This document shows positions 55,117-64,000 of a stretch of 64,000 nucleotides of DNA, piece after piece. The DNA is from an uncultured Rivibacter sp. Lineage in GTDB: Bacteria > Pseudomonadota > Gammaproteobacteria > Burkholderiales > Burkholderiaceae. The notes beneath the pieces are model-generated. The model was not told the origin of the DNA. It was given only the letters and a program-made list of their open reading frames with translations, and searched no databases. The stretch spans positions 45,855 through 109,854 of the forward strand of contig CAMLLU010000014.1 of assembly GCA_946480925.1 (NCBI GenBank), given 5' to 3'. A program made the translations under genes and the position numbers. Positions within the stretch are counted from its first letter, which is position 1. Each line of letters starts with the position of its first letter.

Positions 55117-57252
55117 ATGCTGACCCGTGCCCTGCTGCTGCCGCTCGCCTTCGCGGCGACCTTCCCCGCCTTCGCTGCTTTCACCTCGAATGTCGTCACC
55201 ACCCCGCAGGTGCGTGCCGAGCTGGTGGCGCACGCGCCCGAAGGCATCGCGACCGGCAAGCCGATGTGGCTGGGCCTCAAGATCACCCACCAGCCGCATT
55301 GGCACACCTACTGGAAGAACCCCGGCGACTCCGGCCTGCCCACCACGCTGAGCTGGACGTTGCCGGCCGGTGCCGGCGCCGGCGAGATCGACTGGCCTGC
55401 ACCCAAGCGCCTGCCGATCGGCCCGCTGATGAACCATGGCTATGAAGGCAGCGTCGTACTGCCGGTGCCGTTGACCGTCACGCCGCAGTTCAAGGCCGAC
55501 AAGCTCGACGTGCAACTGCAGGCCGACTGGCTGGTGTGCAAGGAGGTCTGCATTCCCGAAAGCGGCCGCTTTTCGCTGAGCCTGCCGGCGCAGGCGTCGG
55601 TGGCGAGCCATGCGGCCGAGTTCGAGGCCGCCTTGGCCGCCCGGCCGCAACAGCCGGCTGGCGTGGTGGCACAGGGCCAGCCCTCGGCGGAGGGCGGTGC
55701 GGCCGGCAGCCTGGTGTTGCGTATCGACGGTTTGCCGGGCGCGCTGCAAGGCCGCAATGCCGAGGTGTTCAGCGAACTCGCGGGTCTGGTGGACCACGCC
55801 GCGCCGGTGCAGCAGCAATGGCGCGGTGCAAGTTATGAAGCACGGCTGGCCTTGTCGCCGCAGCGCAGCGAAAGCCCCAAGCTGCTGCCGGTCGTGATGG
55901 TGTTCGGCGAGCGCCAGGTGGTGCGGGTCGAAGCGGCGGTGCAGGGCGCCTGGCCTGAGGCTGCGCCCGAGGCGGTGGTGTCGCCAGGGCTGCAAGCGGC
56001 GCTGGAGCCGGACGCGCAGGCAGCCGCTGCGGCACCGGCCTCCTGGGGCGTGGCCCTGCTGCTCGCGCTGCTCGGCGGCGCCTTGCTCAACCTGATGCCC
56101 TGCGTTTTCCCGGTGCTGTCACTCAAGGTGATGGGATTTGCGCAGCATGCCGGTGAACACCGCAAGCTGTGGTCCGGCGGGCTGGCCTACACCGCCGGGG
56201 TGGTGATCAGCTTCGTGGCGCTGGCTGGCGTGCTGCTCGCACTGCGCGCCGCCGGCGAGCAGCTCGGCTGGGGGTTCCAGCTGCAGTCGCCCGGCTTCGT
56301 TGCGGCGCTGGCGCTGCTGTTCACGCTGATCGGCCTCAACCTGGCCGGTGTGTTCGAGTTCTCGACGCTGCTGCCCAGCGGGCTGGCGGCGATGCGCGCG
56401 CGCCATCCGGTGGTCGATTCCTTCCTCACCGGTGTGCTGGCCGTCGGCGTGGCGTCGCCCTGTACCGCGCCGTTCATGGGCGTGGCGCTCGGCGTGGCGC
56501 TCTCGATGCCGGCGGCACAGGCGCTGGCGATCTTCGCGGTGCTTGGGCTCGGCATGGCCTTGCCCTATCTGTTGATCACCACGTTGCCCCGTGTGGCCGG
56601 CTGGTTGCCGCGGCCTGGCGCGTGGATGGTGCACTTCAAGGTCGCGATGGCCTTCCCGATGTTCGGCACCGTCGTGTGGCTGCTGTGGGTGCTGGGCCAG
56701 CAGACCAGCCTCGATGCCGCCGCGGCATGGCTGGGTGCGCTGGTGGTGCTGGCCTTCGTGGCCTGGGTGTTCGGCAATGCCGGTTTCGGCCGTGCCGGCC
56801 GGCTCGGCTGGGGCGCCGTCGCGGTGGCCCTGCTGGCCGTCGCCTTGAGCTGGGCGCTGCCGCAGCTGCACAACCGCGCGTTGGCCGCCACGCCTGCCAA
56901 CGCCGCGGGCGAACGGTGGCAGCCCTGGTCGCCCGAGAAGGTGGCCGAACTCACCGCGCAGGGTCGGCCGGTGTTCGTGGACTTCACCGCTGCATGGTGC
57001 GTGACCTGCCAGTTCAACAAGCGCACCACGCTGGCCGACGCAGCCGTGCTTGCCGACTTCGAGCAGCGCGGCGTGGCGCTGCTGCGCGCCGACTGGACGG
57101 CGCGCGACGCCGTCATCGCCGCCGAATTGCAGCGCCTGGGCCGCAGCGGGGTGCCGGTGTATGCGCTGTACGCGCCGGGAACCAAGACGCCGCGCTTGCT
57201 GTCGGAGATCCTTTCGGTGGACGAGGTGCGCTCCGCGCTGGCGTCCTTGTAA
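55117..57252 (+). CDS. DsbD-family thiol:disulfide reductase
   Basis: 711 residues. Signal peptide (1-20); N-terminal DsbD-like domain (about 30-145) with VCKEVCIPE; membrane domain with LMPCVFPVLSLKVMGF and GVASPCTAPFMG, the two Cys that carry electrons; C-terminal thioredoxin domain with AWCVTCQFNK. It moves electrons from cytoplasmic thioredoxin to the periplasm. The long N-terminal domain is of the ScsB/DsbD kind. The redoxin gene follows 31 bp later and may be its partner. Confidence 0.9.
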   Translation: MLTRALLLPLAFAATFPAFAAFTSNVVTTPQVRAELVAHAPEGIATGKPMWLGLKITHQPHWHTYWKNPGDSGLPTTLSWTLPAGAGAGEIDWPAPKRLPIGPLMNHGYEGSVVLPVPLTVTPQFKADKLDVQLQADWLVCKEVCIPESGRFSLSLPAQASVASHAAEFEAALAARPQQPAGVVAQGQPSAEGGAAGSLVLRIDGLPGALQGRNAEVFSELAGLVDHAAPVQQQWRGASYEARLALSPQRSESPKLLPVVMVFGERQVVRVEAAVQGAWPEAAPEAVVSPGLQAALEPDAQAAAAAPASWGVALLLALLGGALLNLMPCVFPVLSLKVMGFAQHAGEHRKLWSGGLAYTAGVVISFVALAGVLLALRAAGEQLGWGFQLQSPGFVAALALLFTLIGLNLAGVFEFSTLLPSGLAAMRARHPVVDSFLTGVLAVGVASPCTAPFMGVALGVALSMPAAQALAIFAVLGLGMALPYLLITTLPRVAGWLPRPGAWMVHFKVAMAFPMFGTVVWLLWVLGQQTSLDAAAAWLGALVVLAFVAWVFGNAGFGRAGRLGWGAVAVALLAVALSWALPQLHNRALAATPANAAGERWQPWSPEKVAELTAQGRPVFVDFTAAWCVTCQFNKRTTLADAAVLADFEQRGVALLRADWTARDAVIAAELQRLGRSGVPVYALYAPGTKTPRLLSEILSVDEVRSALASL

Positions 57253-57283
57253 CGGTTCGATCCAAGCAAAGGGGATGAAGAAG

Positions 57284-57901
57284 ATGAAGACGAAATCGTT
57301 GTTCGCCCTCACCGTGTTTGCCGCGACCTTTGGGTTCAGTGCCGCGGCGTCCGCCCAGGCGGTCGTCGGCCAGGCAGCCCCCACGTTCACCGCCAAGGAC
57401 ACCACTGGCGCCGCCCGCTCGCTGGCGGATTTCAAAGGCAAGTACGTGGTGCTCGAGTGGGTCAACCCCGGCTGCCCGTTCGTGCAGAAGCACTACAACG
57501 CCGTCAACATGCAGGCCACGCAGAAGGAGGCGGTGGACAAAGGCGTGGTCTGGCTGGCCGTCAACAGCACGGCTGCCGATGCCAGCGACTACAAGGCACC
57601 GGGCGAGCTGGCCTCGTGGATGAAGCAGCAGAATGCCGCCGCCACCGCTACGCTGATGGATGCCGACGGCAAGATCGGCCGCGCTTACGGTGCGCGTACC
57701 ACGCCGCACATGTACGTCATCGACCCGGCCGGCAAGCTCATCTATGCCGGCGCCATCGACAGCAAGGCGACCGCGCGCGCTGACGACATCAAGACCGCGA
57801 CGAACTACGTCCGCCAAGTGCTGGGCGAGGTGCTCGCCGGGAAGCCGGTCTCGGTGAGCGCGACGCAGGCCTACGGCTGCAGCGTCAAATACGCCAGTTG
57901 A
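57284..57901 (+). CDS. periplasmic redoxin / thioredoxin-like protein
   Basis: 205 residues from ATG 57284, which is 9 nt after AAGGGG; ATG 57275 is too close to that site. Signal peptide ending AASAQA. AhpC/TSA-redoxin fold with EWVNPGCPFVQKHYNA: one conserved Cys and no CxxC, as in peroxiredoxin-like secreted proteins. Thr-Pro (ARTTPHMYVID) is the cis-Pro motif. Likely reduced by the upstream DsbD-type protein. Confidence 0.85.
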   Translation: MKTKSLFALTVFAATFGFSAAASAQAVVGQAAPTFTAKDTTGAARSLADFKGKYVVLEWVNPGCPFVQKHYNAVNMQATQKEAVDKGVVWLAVNSTAADASDYKAPGELASWMKQQNAAATATLMDADGKIGRAYGARTTPHMYVIDPAGKLIYAGAIDSKATARADDIKTATNYVRQVLGEVLAGKPVSVSATQAYGCSVKYAS

Positions 57902-57914
57902 GAGCCCGAGCCCG

Positions 57915-57944
57915 AAGCCACCCGGTCGCGAACCAGGGTGGCTT
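57915..57944. terminator. hairpin between convergent genes
   Basis: Perfect 9-bp stem (57915-57923 with 57936-57944) and a 12-nt loop, 14 bp after the redoxin stop. No T-tract, so termination is only probable. Confidence 0.4.
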
Positions 57945-58036
57945 GAAGGCCAGCCACGGGCCGCCGCACCGGGCTGCCCAAGCAAGGCCCGCTTCCTCCG
58001 TCCGGCGGCGTACTCGCCAGACGAAGGGTAGCCACC

Positions 58037-58492
58037 TCACTGTTGGCGGAAGTCGTCGTGACAACCCTTGCAGGTCTTGGCCGCTTCGCCGAACGTGGCC
58101 TTGAGCTGATCGAAGTTGCCGCCCTTGGCTGCGGTGTTCAGCTTGGCCAGCTCTTCCTGCATCTTGGTCGCGCCGGCGCGGAACTTGTCCATCTGCGACC
58201 AGATTTCCGGCTTCGCCTTGGTGTTGCCCTTGTCGGTGCCGTCCACGAAACCGGCAAACGGCAGCTTCGACACGAAGGCAGCGATCTCGGCGTTTTCGGC
58301 GGCTGCCTTGGCGTCGAACGGGGCGCGGCCCGAGGCCATGGCGCCGATCCGGCCAAAGTGCGCGCCCAGCAGCGCCATGCCGCTTTGCCGGTACTTGATG
58401 GCGTCCTCGGGCTTGGCGAACTGGGCCGCGGCGGGCAGTGACAGCGCGCTGGCGGCCACGACCATGGCACACAGAACCAAACGGTTTTTCAT
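58037..58492 (-). CDS. cytochrome c'
   Basis: 151 residues, signal peptide (SLPAAAQ). Four-helix cytochrome c' with the C-terminal haem site CKGCH (141-145) followed by DDFRQQ. Periplasmic, binds NO or other small ligands. Divergent from the b561 gene, a common pairing. Confidence 0.9.
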   Translation of the reverse strand: MKNRLVLCAMVVAASALSLPAAAQFAKPEDAIKYRQSGMALLGAHFGRIGAMASGRAPFDAKAAAENAEIAAFVSKLPFAGFVDGTDKGNTKAKPEIWSQMDKFRAGATKMQEELAKLNTAAKGGNFDQLKATFGEAAKTCKGCHDDFRQQ

Positions 58493-58705
58493 TCAGATCT
58501 CTCCTGGCTGAAGTGAAGTTGGCTGGGAGCGGCAAGTCCGCGGGCAACACCCTGAACCACGGTGGCGCGGACGAGCAGCAGTCTAGGTACGGAGCCGGTT
58601 GCGTCGCAGACACCCGGGTAAACCCGCATGCCGACCAGCGACTTCCAGAAGCGCCACAGCCATGTCACGATGCGCGCCGTGTTTCCAGCAGCGGAGCCCG
58701 TGTCG

Positions 58706-59380
58706 ATGTCGGAGAGCCTGACCACCGTGCGCGTGTGGGACCTGCCCACCCGCCTGTTCCACTGGGCGCTGGCGCTGTGTGTGATCGGTCTCGTGGTCAC
58801 CGGCAAGCTGGGCGGCAACGCGATGGAATGGCACTTCCGGCTCGGTTATGCGGTGTTCACGCTGCTCGCGTTCCGGCTGCTGTGGGGGCTGGTGGGTGGG
58901 CGCTGGTCGCGCTTCTCGAGCTTTGTCTATGGGCCGGGCGTGCTGGTGCGTTATCTGCGTGGGTACGGCGATGCGGCCTATGAGGTGGGCCACAGCCCGA
59001 CCGGAGCGCTGTCGGTGTGGGCTTTGCTGGTGTTCCTGGCCTTCCAGGTGGCAAGCGGCCTGTTCGCCGACGACGAGATCGCCAACGTCGGCCCGCTGGC
59101 GAAGTTCATCAGCACCGAAGCCAGCCTGCAGCTCACCAGTTATCACAAGGTGATCGGCCAGTGGGTCATCATCGGCCTCGTCGTGATGCACGTCGTGGCG
59201 GTGCTTTACTACCTGTTCGTCAAGAAACGCGATCTGATCGGCCCGATGTTCAGCGGCAACAAGCAGTTGCCCACCAACCTGCCGGTGTCGACCGACACCG
59301 TGCTCACGCGGGGGCTGGCGCTGCTGCTCATCGCCGCTTGTGCTGCCGGCGTGGGCTGGGTAGTGAGCCTCGGTGCCTGA
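58706..59380 (+). CDS. cytochrome b561-type membrane protein
   Basis: 224 residues from ATG 58706. VRVWDLPTRLFHWALALCVI, an MEWHFRLGYAVF helix and SYHKVIGQWVIIGLVVMHVV place the haem-binding His in b561/Ni-Fe-hydrogenase-type four-helix cytochromes. Transfers electrons in the inner membrane, probably to the divergent cytochrome c'. Upstream frame to 58628 lacks domain sequence. Confidence 0.9.
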   Translation: MSESLTTVRVWDLPTRLFHWALALCVIGLVVTGKLGGNAMEWHFRLGYAVFTLLAFRLLWGLVGGRWSRFSSFVYGPGVLVRYLRGYGDAAYEVGHSPTGALSVWALLVFLAFQVASGLFADDEIANVGPLAKFISTEASLQLTSYHKVIGQWVIIGLVVMHVVAVLYYLFVKKRDLIGPMFSGNKQLPTNLPVSTDTVLTRGLALLLIAACAAGVGWVVSLGA

Positions 59381-59436
59381 ACGCAGCACGCCCTCCATTC
59401 AAGTTCTACACTGCGCTGCAGCCGCCGCTCTCCCGC

Positions 59437-59946
59437 ATGGACGCCCCAGCCATCCAGCTCGTCAGCCCCGACACGCCCGAGTTGATCGAAGCCACCCGCA
59501 CGCTCTTGCGCGAGTACGCCACTGCGCTGGGCGTCGACCTGTGCTTCCAGAACTTCGAGCACGAACTCGCCACGCTGCCTGGCGAATACACCGCGCCGCA
59601 CGGTTTGCTGCTGCTGGCCTACCTCGACGGTGAGCTGGCCGGGTGCGGTGGCTTCCGGGCGCTGCACGAATCCGATTACCCCAACGCCTGCGAGATGAAG
59701 CGGTTGTACGTGCGCAAGGCGTTCCGCCGCTTCGGCATCGGCCGCGTGCTGGCGCAAGCGTTGATGGACCGGGCCCGCGAGGCGGGTTACTCCACCATGC
59801 TGCTCGACACGCTCGACGACATGGAAGCCGCGCGCGGCCTGTACGAGACGCTGGGCTTCGAGGAAGTGCCGCCGTACTACTACAACCCGGTGCCCGGCGC
59901 GCACTACCTGAAATCGGACCTGGATTCCGTCGTTTCCCGCTACTGA
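59437..59946 (+). CDS. GNAT family N-acetyltransferase
   Basis: 169 residues. GNAT core: CEMKRLYVRKAFRRFGIGRV is the acetyl-CoA loop (motif A, RxxGxG), then LLDTLDDMEAARGLYETLGF (motif B). Acetylates an unknown amine. Start ATG 59437 precedes the fold. Confidence 0.85.
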   Translation: MDAPAIQLVSPDTPELIEATRTLLREYATALGVDLCFQNFEHELATLPGEYTAPHGLLLLAYLDGELAGCGGFRALHESDYPNACEMKRLYVRKAFRRFGIGRVLAQALMDRAREAGYSTMLLDTLDDMEAARGLYETLGFEEVPPYYYNPVPGAHYLKSDLDSVVSRY

Positions 59947-59978
59947 CTCTTTCCAGTGTCAAAGACAGGAGCCACGCG

Positions 59979-60785
59979 ATGAACGCTTTCAGACACCTGC
60001 TCAAGGCCGCGGGGGCGCACCCGCCGGTGGGCACCTGGATCGTGTCGGCCAGCCCGTTGGTGGCCGAGGCCGTGGGCCACGCCGGCTTCGACTGGGGCGT
60101 GCTCGACATGGAGCACGCGCCGGCCGACATGATGGAGGTGATCCACATGCTGCAGGCGGTGTCGTCCACCAAGATGGTGCCGGTGGTGCGGGTGCCTTGG
60201 AACGACGCCGTGACGATCAAGCGCGTGCTCGACGCGGGCGCCACCACGCTGCTGGTGCCGCTGGTGCAAGATGCCGACGAGGCTCGCCAGGCGGTGGCCG
60301 CCACGCGCTACCCGCCGCACGGCGTGCGCGGCGTGGCCGGCATGACACGTGCCGCGCGGTTCGGCATGACGCACAACTACCTGCAGCACGCCAACGACAA
60401 CATGGGCGTCATCGTGCAGCTCGAAACGCCGCAAGCACTGCAGAACCTCGAAGCCATCGCATCGGTGGAGGGGGTCGATGCGCTGTTCATCGGCCCGGCC
60501 GACCTGTCGGCCGCGATGGGCCACCTCGGCCAGCTCACGCACTCGGCAGTGCTCGACCAGATGAACCGTGCCGTCGAGCGGGCCAAAGGCGCCCGCAAGC
60601 CCATCGGCACGCTGGGTGGCACGCCTGAAGTGGTGGCTCAGTACCGCGCGATCGGTTTCGACTTCGTTGCGATCGCATCGGACCTGGGCTTGCTGGTGCG
60701 CGGCGCGCAGCAGGCGATCTCGGCGCTGCGCACGCAGGACACCTCCATCGTCCATTCGCTGACCACCGGCACCCACGGCTACTGA
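59979..60785 (+). CDS. HpcH/HpaI aldolase family protein
   Basis: 268 residues. VGTWIVSASPLVAEAVGHAG, FDWGVLDMEHAP (metal and substrate), GAGA-like RGVAGMTRAARFG, VIVQLETPQALQNLEAI and DALFIGPADLSAAMGHLGQ are the family landmarks. Aldol cleavage of 2-keto-3-deoxy acids or 4-hydroxy-2-oxo acids to pyruvate plus aldehyde. AGGAGC precedes the ATG. Followed by an aldose epimerase and an SMP-30 lactonase, so sugar-acid breakdown is likely. Confidence 0.9.
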   Translation: MNAFRHLLKAAGAHPPVGTWIVSASPLVAEAVGHAGFDWGVLDMEHAPADMMEVIHMLQAVSSTKMVPVVRVPWNDAVTIKRVLDAGATTLLVPLVQDADEARQAVAATRYPPHGVRGVAGMTRAARFGMTHNYLQHANDNMGVIVQLETPQALQNLEAIASVEGVDALFIGPADLSAAMGHLGQLTHSAVLDQMNRAVERAKGARKPIGTLGGTPEVVAQYRAIGFDFVAIASDLGLLVRGAQQAISALRTQDTSIVHSLTTGTHGY

Positions 60786-60841
60786 ACCGTTCGCAGCCGC
60801 GAGGCAGCGGTTACGTCGAAGTACCGAACTAGGATGGCTGC

Positions 60842-61699
60842 ATGAGTAGCGCCACCGCATCTGTCGTCGAGATCCAGGCCGGTGCTTTGCGCCTGGCGTT
60901 GCGACCCGACCTGGGCGGCTGCATCGCCGGCCTCTGGCACGACACGACGCCCGTGCTGCGTTCCACCGAGCCGAGTGAGCTCACCAATGCGCGCCTGTCG
61001 GCGAGCTACCCGCTGGTGCCGTACTCGAACCGCATCGCCAACGGCCGCTTCAGCTGGTTGGGCCAGCCTTATCAGCTGCCGATCAACGATGAGCCGCATG
61101 CGTTGCATGGAGTTGGTTTTGCCATGCCATGGCAAGTCGAGCAGACGCTGTCCACCGAGGTGCAGCTGCGGCTGCAACACGCGCCCGGCCCGGCTTGGCC
61201 TTTTGCATTCGACGCGCATCAGCGATTCGTCCTCACGCCGGACGCGTTGTGGTGCGAGATGAGCGTCGTCAACCGTGCACCGCACGAGGCGCCCGTCGGC
61301 CTGGGCTGGCACCCGTTCTTCCCCAAGCGCCCGCGCAGCCGTCTGCAAGCACAGTTGGCCGGTCGATGGGAGGCCGGCGAAACCCGGCTGCCGATACGCC
61401 GCGTTGCGATGCACGGGCTCGATAGCGACATCGCGCAGCTCGACTTCGACCACTGTTTCGACGGCTGGACCGGTGTCGCGCACATTCATGGTGAAAGTCT
61501 GTCGATGATGCTGAGTTCATCGCTGCGCCGCCTCGTCATCTTCACGCCGCAAGACAAGGGCTACTACGCCATCGAGCCGGTGAGCCACGTCAACAACGCG
61601 ATCAACCAGGCCGACCCATCAGCGCTCGGTCTACGGACACTGGCGCCCGGCGAATCGACGAGCGCCTGGATGCAACTGGAAATTCAACCGACACGATGA
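60842..61699 (+). CDS. aldose 1-epimerase family protein
   Basis: 285 residues. LVPYSNRIANGRFSW and HALHGVGFAMPW carry the substrate Arg and catalytic His of galactose mutarotase-like proteins, with GLGWHPFFP for the second His. Interconverts sugar anomers. Its TGA overlaps the next gene's ATG. Confidence 0.9.
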   Translation: MSSATASVVEIQAGALRLALRPDLGGCIAGLWHDTTPVLRSTEPSELTNARLSASYPLVPYSNRIANGRFSWLGQPYQLPINDEPHALHGVGFAMPWQVEQTLSTEVQLRLQHAPGPAWPFAFDAHQRFVLTPDALWCEMSVVNRAPHEAPVGLGWHPFFPKRPRSRLQAQLAGRWEAGETRLPIRRVAMHGLDSDIAQLDFDHCFDGWTGVAHIHGESLSMMLSSSLRRLVIFTPQDKGYYAIEPVSHVNNAINQADPSALGLRTLAPGESTSAWMQLEIQPTR

Positions 61700-62613
61700 T
61701 GAGTGCTCTCACCCAAACCGATATCCAGGCCGTCACCCCGCCCGCCCTGTTGAGCGAATCACCGCTGTGGCATCCGCAGGAACAGGCGCTGTACTACTGC
61801 GACATCCCGGGGCATCGCTTGCATCGCTTCGACCCCGCAAGCGGCGCCACCGGCACATGGCAATTCGAGACCGACGTCGCCAGCTGCGCGCCGATTGCCG
61901 GTTCGCAAGACCTGTTGCTGGCCATGCGCGACGGACTGTGGCGGTTCAGCCCCGCAAGCGGTCAACGCATACCGCTGGCCGCTGCGCCTTACGACACGAG
62001 CAACGAGCGCTTCAACGATGGCAAGTGCGACCCGCAAGGGCGGTTCTGGGTCGGCACCATCTACGAGCCGCGCGACCCGGCGCTGGCGGCGCTCTACAGC
62101 TATCACGGTCGTGAGCTGCTGCGCGTGGCCGACGGCATCACTGTGTCGAACGGGCTGGCCTGGAGCCCTGATGGACGGACGATGTACTGGTCGGATACGA
62201 AGGCGCACACCATCTATGCGTTCGACTTCGATGCGGCTTCCGGCAAGTCGGCGAACCGTCGTGTTTTCGCAAGCTTTCCGCTCAAGCAGCCCAATCAGAA
62301 CCTCGCCGTCTACGGCGGCCGCCCCGACGGCGCGGCAGTGGATGCCGAAGGCTGCTACTGGGTCGCGATGTTCGAGGGTGCGCGCTTGCTGCGCCTGTCG
62401 CCGGCTGGTGGGGTGCTGCGAGAGGTGAAGTTGCCGGTGCGTTGCCCCACCATGCCGTGTTTTGGTGGGATGGATCTGCGCACGCTGTATGTCACCACTT
62501 CACGCGAGAAGCGATCTGCCGAGGAACTTGCTCAGCAGCCGCTGGCCGGTTGCGTGCTCGCTCTTCAAGTTGATGTGCCCGGCCTGCCGGCGAACAGCTA
62601 TCAAGCCCGCTGA
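61696..62613 (+). CDS. SMP-30/gluconolactonase family protein
   Basis: 305 residues. Beta-propeller of the SMP-30 family: LLSESPLWHPQEQALYYCDI (metal Glu), ERFNDGKCDPQGRFWVG, GITVSNGLAWSPDGRTMYWS and NLAVYGGRPDGAAVDAEGCY with metal Asn/Asp. Opens sugar lactones. ATGATGA overlap with the epimerase gene, so coupled. Confidence 0.9.
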   Translation: MMSALTQTDIQAVTPPALLSESPLWHPQEQALYYCDIPGHRLHRFDPASGATGTWQFETDVASCAPIAGSQDLLLAMRDGLWRFSPASGQRIPLAAAPYDTSNERFNDGKCDPQGRFWVGTIYEPRDPALAALYSYHGRELLRVADGITVSNGLAWSPDGRTMYWSDTKAHTIYAFDFDAASGKSANRRVFASFPLKQPNQNLAVYGGRPDGAAVDAEGCYWVAMFEGARLLRLSPAGGVLREVKLPVRCPTMPCFGGMDLRTLYVTTSREKRSAEELAQQPLAGCVLALQVDVPGLPANSYQAR

Positions 62614-62652
62614 TCGAACGCGCGACGAACACGCGGCATCCAGCGGTGACAA

Positions 62653-62671
62653 GCGGGCAATGCCCGCGTTT
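62653..62671 (+). terminator. weak terminator-like hairpin after the SMP-30 gene
   Basis: Stem GCGGG/CCCGC with a 5-nt loop (62653-62667) and only three T after it (62669-62671). May separate the sugar cluster from the ATP synthase operon. Confidence 0.35.
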
Positions 62672-62727
62672 CGGCACGCATAAGACACGCTTGCCCGGCG
62701 CACGGCAGAGCCCTGCGGGTTACCACG

Positions 62728-62733
62728 TATAAT
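62728..62733 (+). promoter_or_regulatory. -10 box of the ATP synthase operon
   Basis: A perfect TATAAT 38 bp before the atpI start. The -35 region 17 bp upstream (GCAGAG) is a poor match, so only the -10 is well supported. Confidence 0.5.
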
Positions 62734-62771
62734 CTTTGGGTTTTGCCGCAACCGCCTGTAACTCGCTTGCC

Positions 62772-63272
62772 ATGACCGATTCCATCGACCAAGGTAAGCC
62801 GGCAGATGGGGCAGACGAAGCGCCTTTCAAGGTTTTGACGCGAGAAGAAGCGTCGGCCTTGTGGGCGCAACACCCGCCGCTCTCGCCCTGGCGGGTCATC
62901 GCGGTCCAGGCTGCGGTGGGGCTGGCGATGGCCGCGCTGATGTGGGGCCTGGGCCGGCAGGGCGAGGCAGGCTGGTCGGCGTTGTATGGCGCGGCCGCCG
63001 TGGTGCTGCCGCAAGCCTTGTTGGCGCGCGGCCTCACCAAACGGTTGTCCGGGGCGAACCCGGCCGCAGCTGCGGCGAGGTTCATGCTCTGGGAGTTGCT
63101 GAAGATCATGCTGGCCGTCGCCATGCTGGTGGCTGCCGCAAGAGTTGTGCCCGATCTGAGCTGGCCGGCGCTGCTGGTCACGATGATCGTGTGCATGAAA
63201 GTGAACTGGCTGATCCTGCTCTGGTGGGGTCGCAAGAAGAACCAACCACCGCTTGCCTCGCGCGAGCGTTGA
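62772..63272 (+). CDS. atpI: ATP synthase subunit I
   Basis: 166 residues from ATG 62772. Four hydrophobic helices (VIAVQAAVGLAMAALMWGLG; LLKIMLAVAMLVAAARVV), a charged N-terminus and KKNQPP tail, as in AtpI, which aids c-ring assembly. First gene of the atp operon, directly before atpB. Confidence 0.9.
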   Translation: MTDSIDQGKPADGADEAPFKVLTREEASALWAQHPPLSPWRVIAVQAAVGLAMAALMWGLGRQGEAGWSALYGAAAVVLPQALLARGLTKRLSGANPAAAAARFMLWELLKIMLAVAMLVAAARVVPDLSWPALLVTMIVCMKVNWLILLWWGRKKNQPPLASRER

Positions 63273-63284
63273 CGAGAACTGACG

Positions 63285-64000
63285 ATGGCTGCCGAAGGAC
63301 ACGGACCGACCGCGGGTGAGTACATCCAGCACCACCTCCAACACCTTCAGAACCGCACACAAGAAGGCATTGCCAACTTCTCGCTGTCCGAGCCGGTGTT
63401 CAAGCTGGATTCGCTGTTCTGGTCCATCCTGCTCGGCGTGCTGGGTTGCTTCCTGCTGTGGCGTGTGGCCAAGAGCGTGACCTCCGGTGTGCCGGGCCGC
63501 CTGCAGGCGGCCGTCGAGTTCCTGGTCGAAATGGTCGACACGCAGGCCCGCGGCATCATCCACAACGAAACCTCGCGCAAGGCCGTGGCTCCGCTGGCAC
63601 TCACCGCCTTCGTGTGGGTCTTCCTGATGAACGCGATGGACCTGTTGCCGCTGGACCTGATTCCGCGCATCTGGGAGTGGATCTACGGCGCGGCCGGCCA
63701 TGATCCGCACCACGCCTACATGCGCATCGTGCCCACCGCGGACCTGTCCATCACGCTGGGCCTGTCGATCACGGTTCTGCTGACCTGCCTGTACTACAAC
63801 ATCAAGATCAAGGGCCTGGGCGGCTGGATCAAGGAGCTGTTCTCTGCGCCCTTCCACGCCCACGGCGTGGCAGCCATCCTGCTGGCGCCCATCAACTTCA
63901 TCCTCCAGCTCATCGAGTTCGCGGCCAAGACCATTTCGCACGGCATGCGGCTGTTCGGCAACATGTTCGCCGGCGAGCTGGTGTTCATGCTGATCGCGCT
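63285..64000 (+). CDS. atpB: ATP synthase F0 subunit a, partial
   Basis: ATG 63285, 12 bp after atpI; the frame stays open to the window end (238 codons). Subunit a features: FSLSEPVFKLDSLFWSILLG, FLMNAMDLLPLDLIPRIWEW and the conserved Arg in SHGMRLFGNMFAGELVFML, which lines the proton path. Inner-membrane part of F0. Carries on past the window. Confidence 0.95.
   Translation, partial: MAAEGHGPTAGEYIQHHLQHLQNRTQEGIANFSLSEPVFKLDSLFWSILLGVLGCFLLWRVAKSVTSGVPGRLQAAVEFLVEMVDTQARGIIHNETSRKAVAPLALTAFVWVFLMNAMDLLPLDLIPRIWEWIYGAAGHDPHHAYMRIVPTADLSITLGLSITVLLTCLYYNIKIKGLGGWIKELFSAPFHAHGVAAILLAPINFILQLIEFAAKTISHGMRLFGNMFAGELVFMLIA

Overview
The window looks like a high-GC betaproteobacterial chromosome, most likely order Burkholderiales in the Rubrivivax/Leptothrix/Roseateles neighbourhood. 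The evidence is the right-hand half: a torF-glnK-amtB cluster with a sigma54-type promoter, the proteobacterial GshA type of glutamate-cysteine ligase with gshB, kup, a BenE-type transporter, uup, a DsbD-type reductase, a cytochrome c'/cytochrome b561 pair, and the start of the ATP synthase operon (atpI, atpB). The genus call is inference from gene content only.

The left half (1 to about 31,240) is accessory DNA, by eye less GC-rich than the right half. Its right edge is unusually clear. The first ~34 codons of comM/yifB (31,243-31,344, minus strand) are present and then run into unrelated sequence, so the island appears to have entered comM. From left to right it holds: a chain of overlapping small genes of unknown function ending in a degenerate HAD protein (246-2,714); a leftward transcription unit with a P-loop helicase-like protein, headed by a promoter, hairpins and an rrn-type boxA (2,811-7,027); unknown and nuclease-like genes including a DUF4238 protein and a CoiA-like protein (7,141-12,167); a McrB/McrC-like pair (12,421-16,247); two further genes, one a CoiA/DUF6035-like nuclease; a roughly 1.1-kb gene-free block that reads as a large structured RNA on the minus strand with its own terminator (19,488-20,565); a sulfur-binding-domain/HNH type IV restriction enzyme; a DUF3800 protein; a VWA-PP2C-kinase triad like the TerY-P modules (22,769-26,139); a putative Na+/H+ antiporter; and an NYN-domain RNase-like protein next to the junction. 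Several of these families are associated with defence against foreign DNA, so this is best read as a defence-rich island. Six copies of a near-identical palindrome with core GTTTCAACGTTGAAAC lie in this half, grouped as three pairs, and I saw none in the right half.

The right half (31.3-64 kb) is ordinary core chromosome. Nitrogen: torF-glnK-amtB under sigma54/NtrC. Glutathione: gshA and gshB around kup and benE. Amino acids: a MocR-type regulator divergent from an operon of exporters (LysE, EamA), a racemase, an aminotransferase, a PhzF protein and a glyoxalase-like protein. Exopolysaccharide: an SLBB export protein and a Wzz-like co-polymerase. Then come AlaX, thiol-disulfide proteins, cytochromes, and a small sugar-acid cluster (aldolase, aldose epimerase, SMP-30 lactonase) before the ATP synthase operon, which runs off the end.
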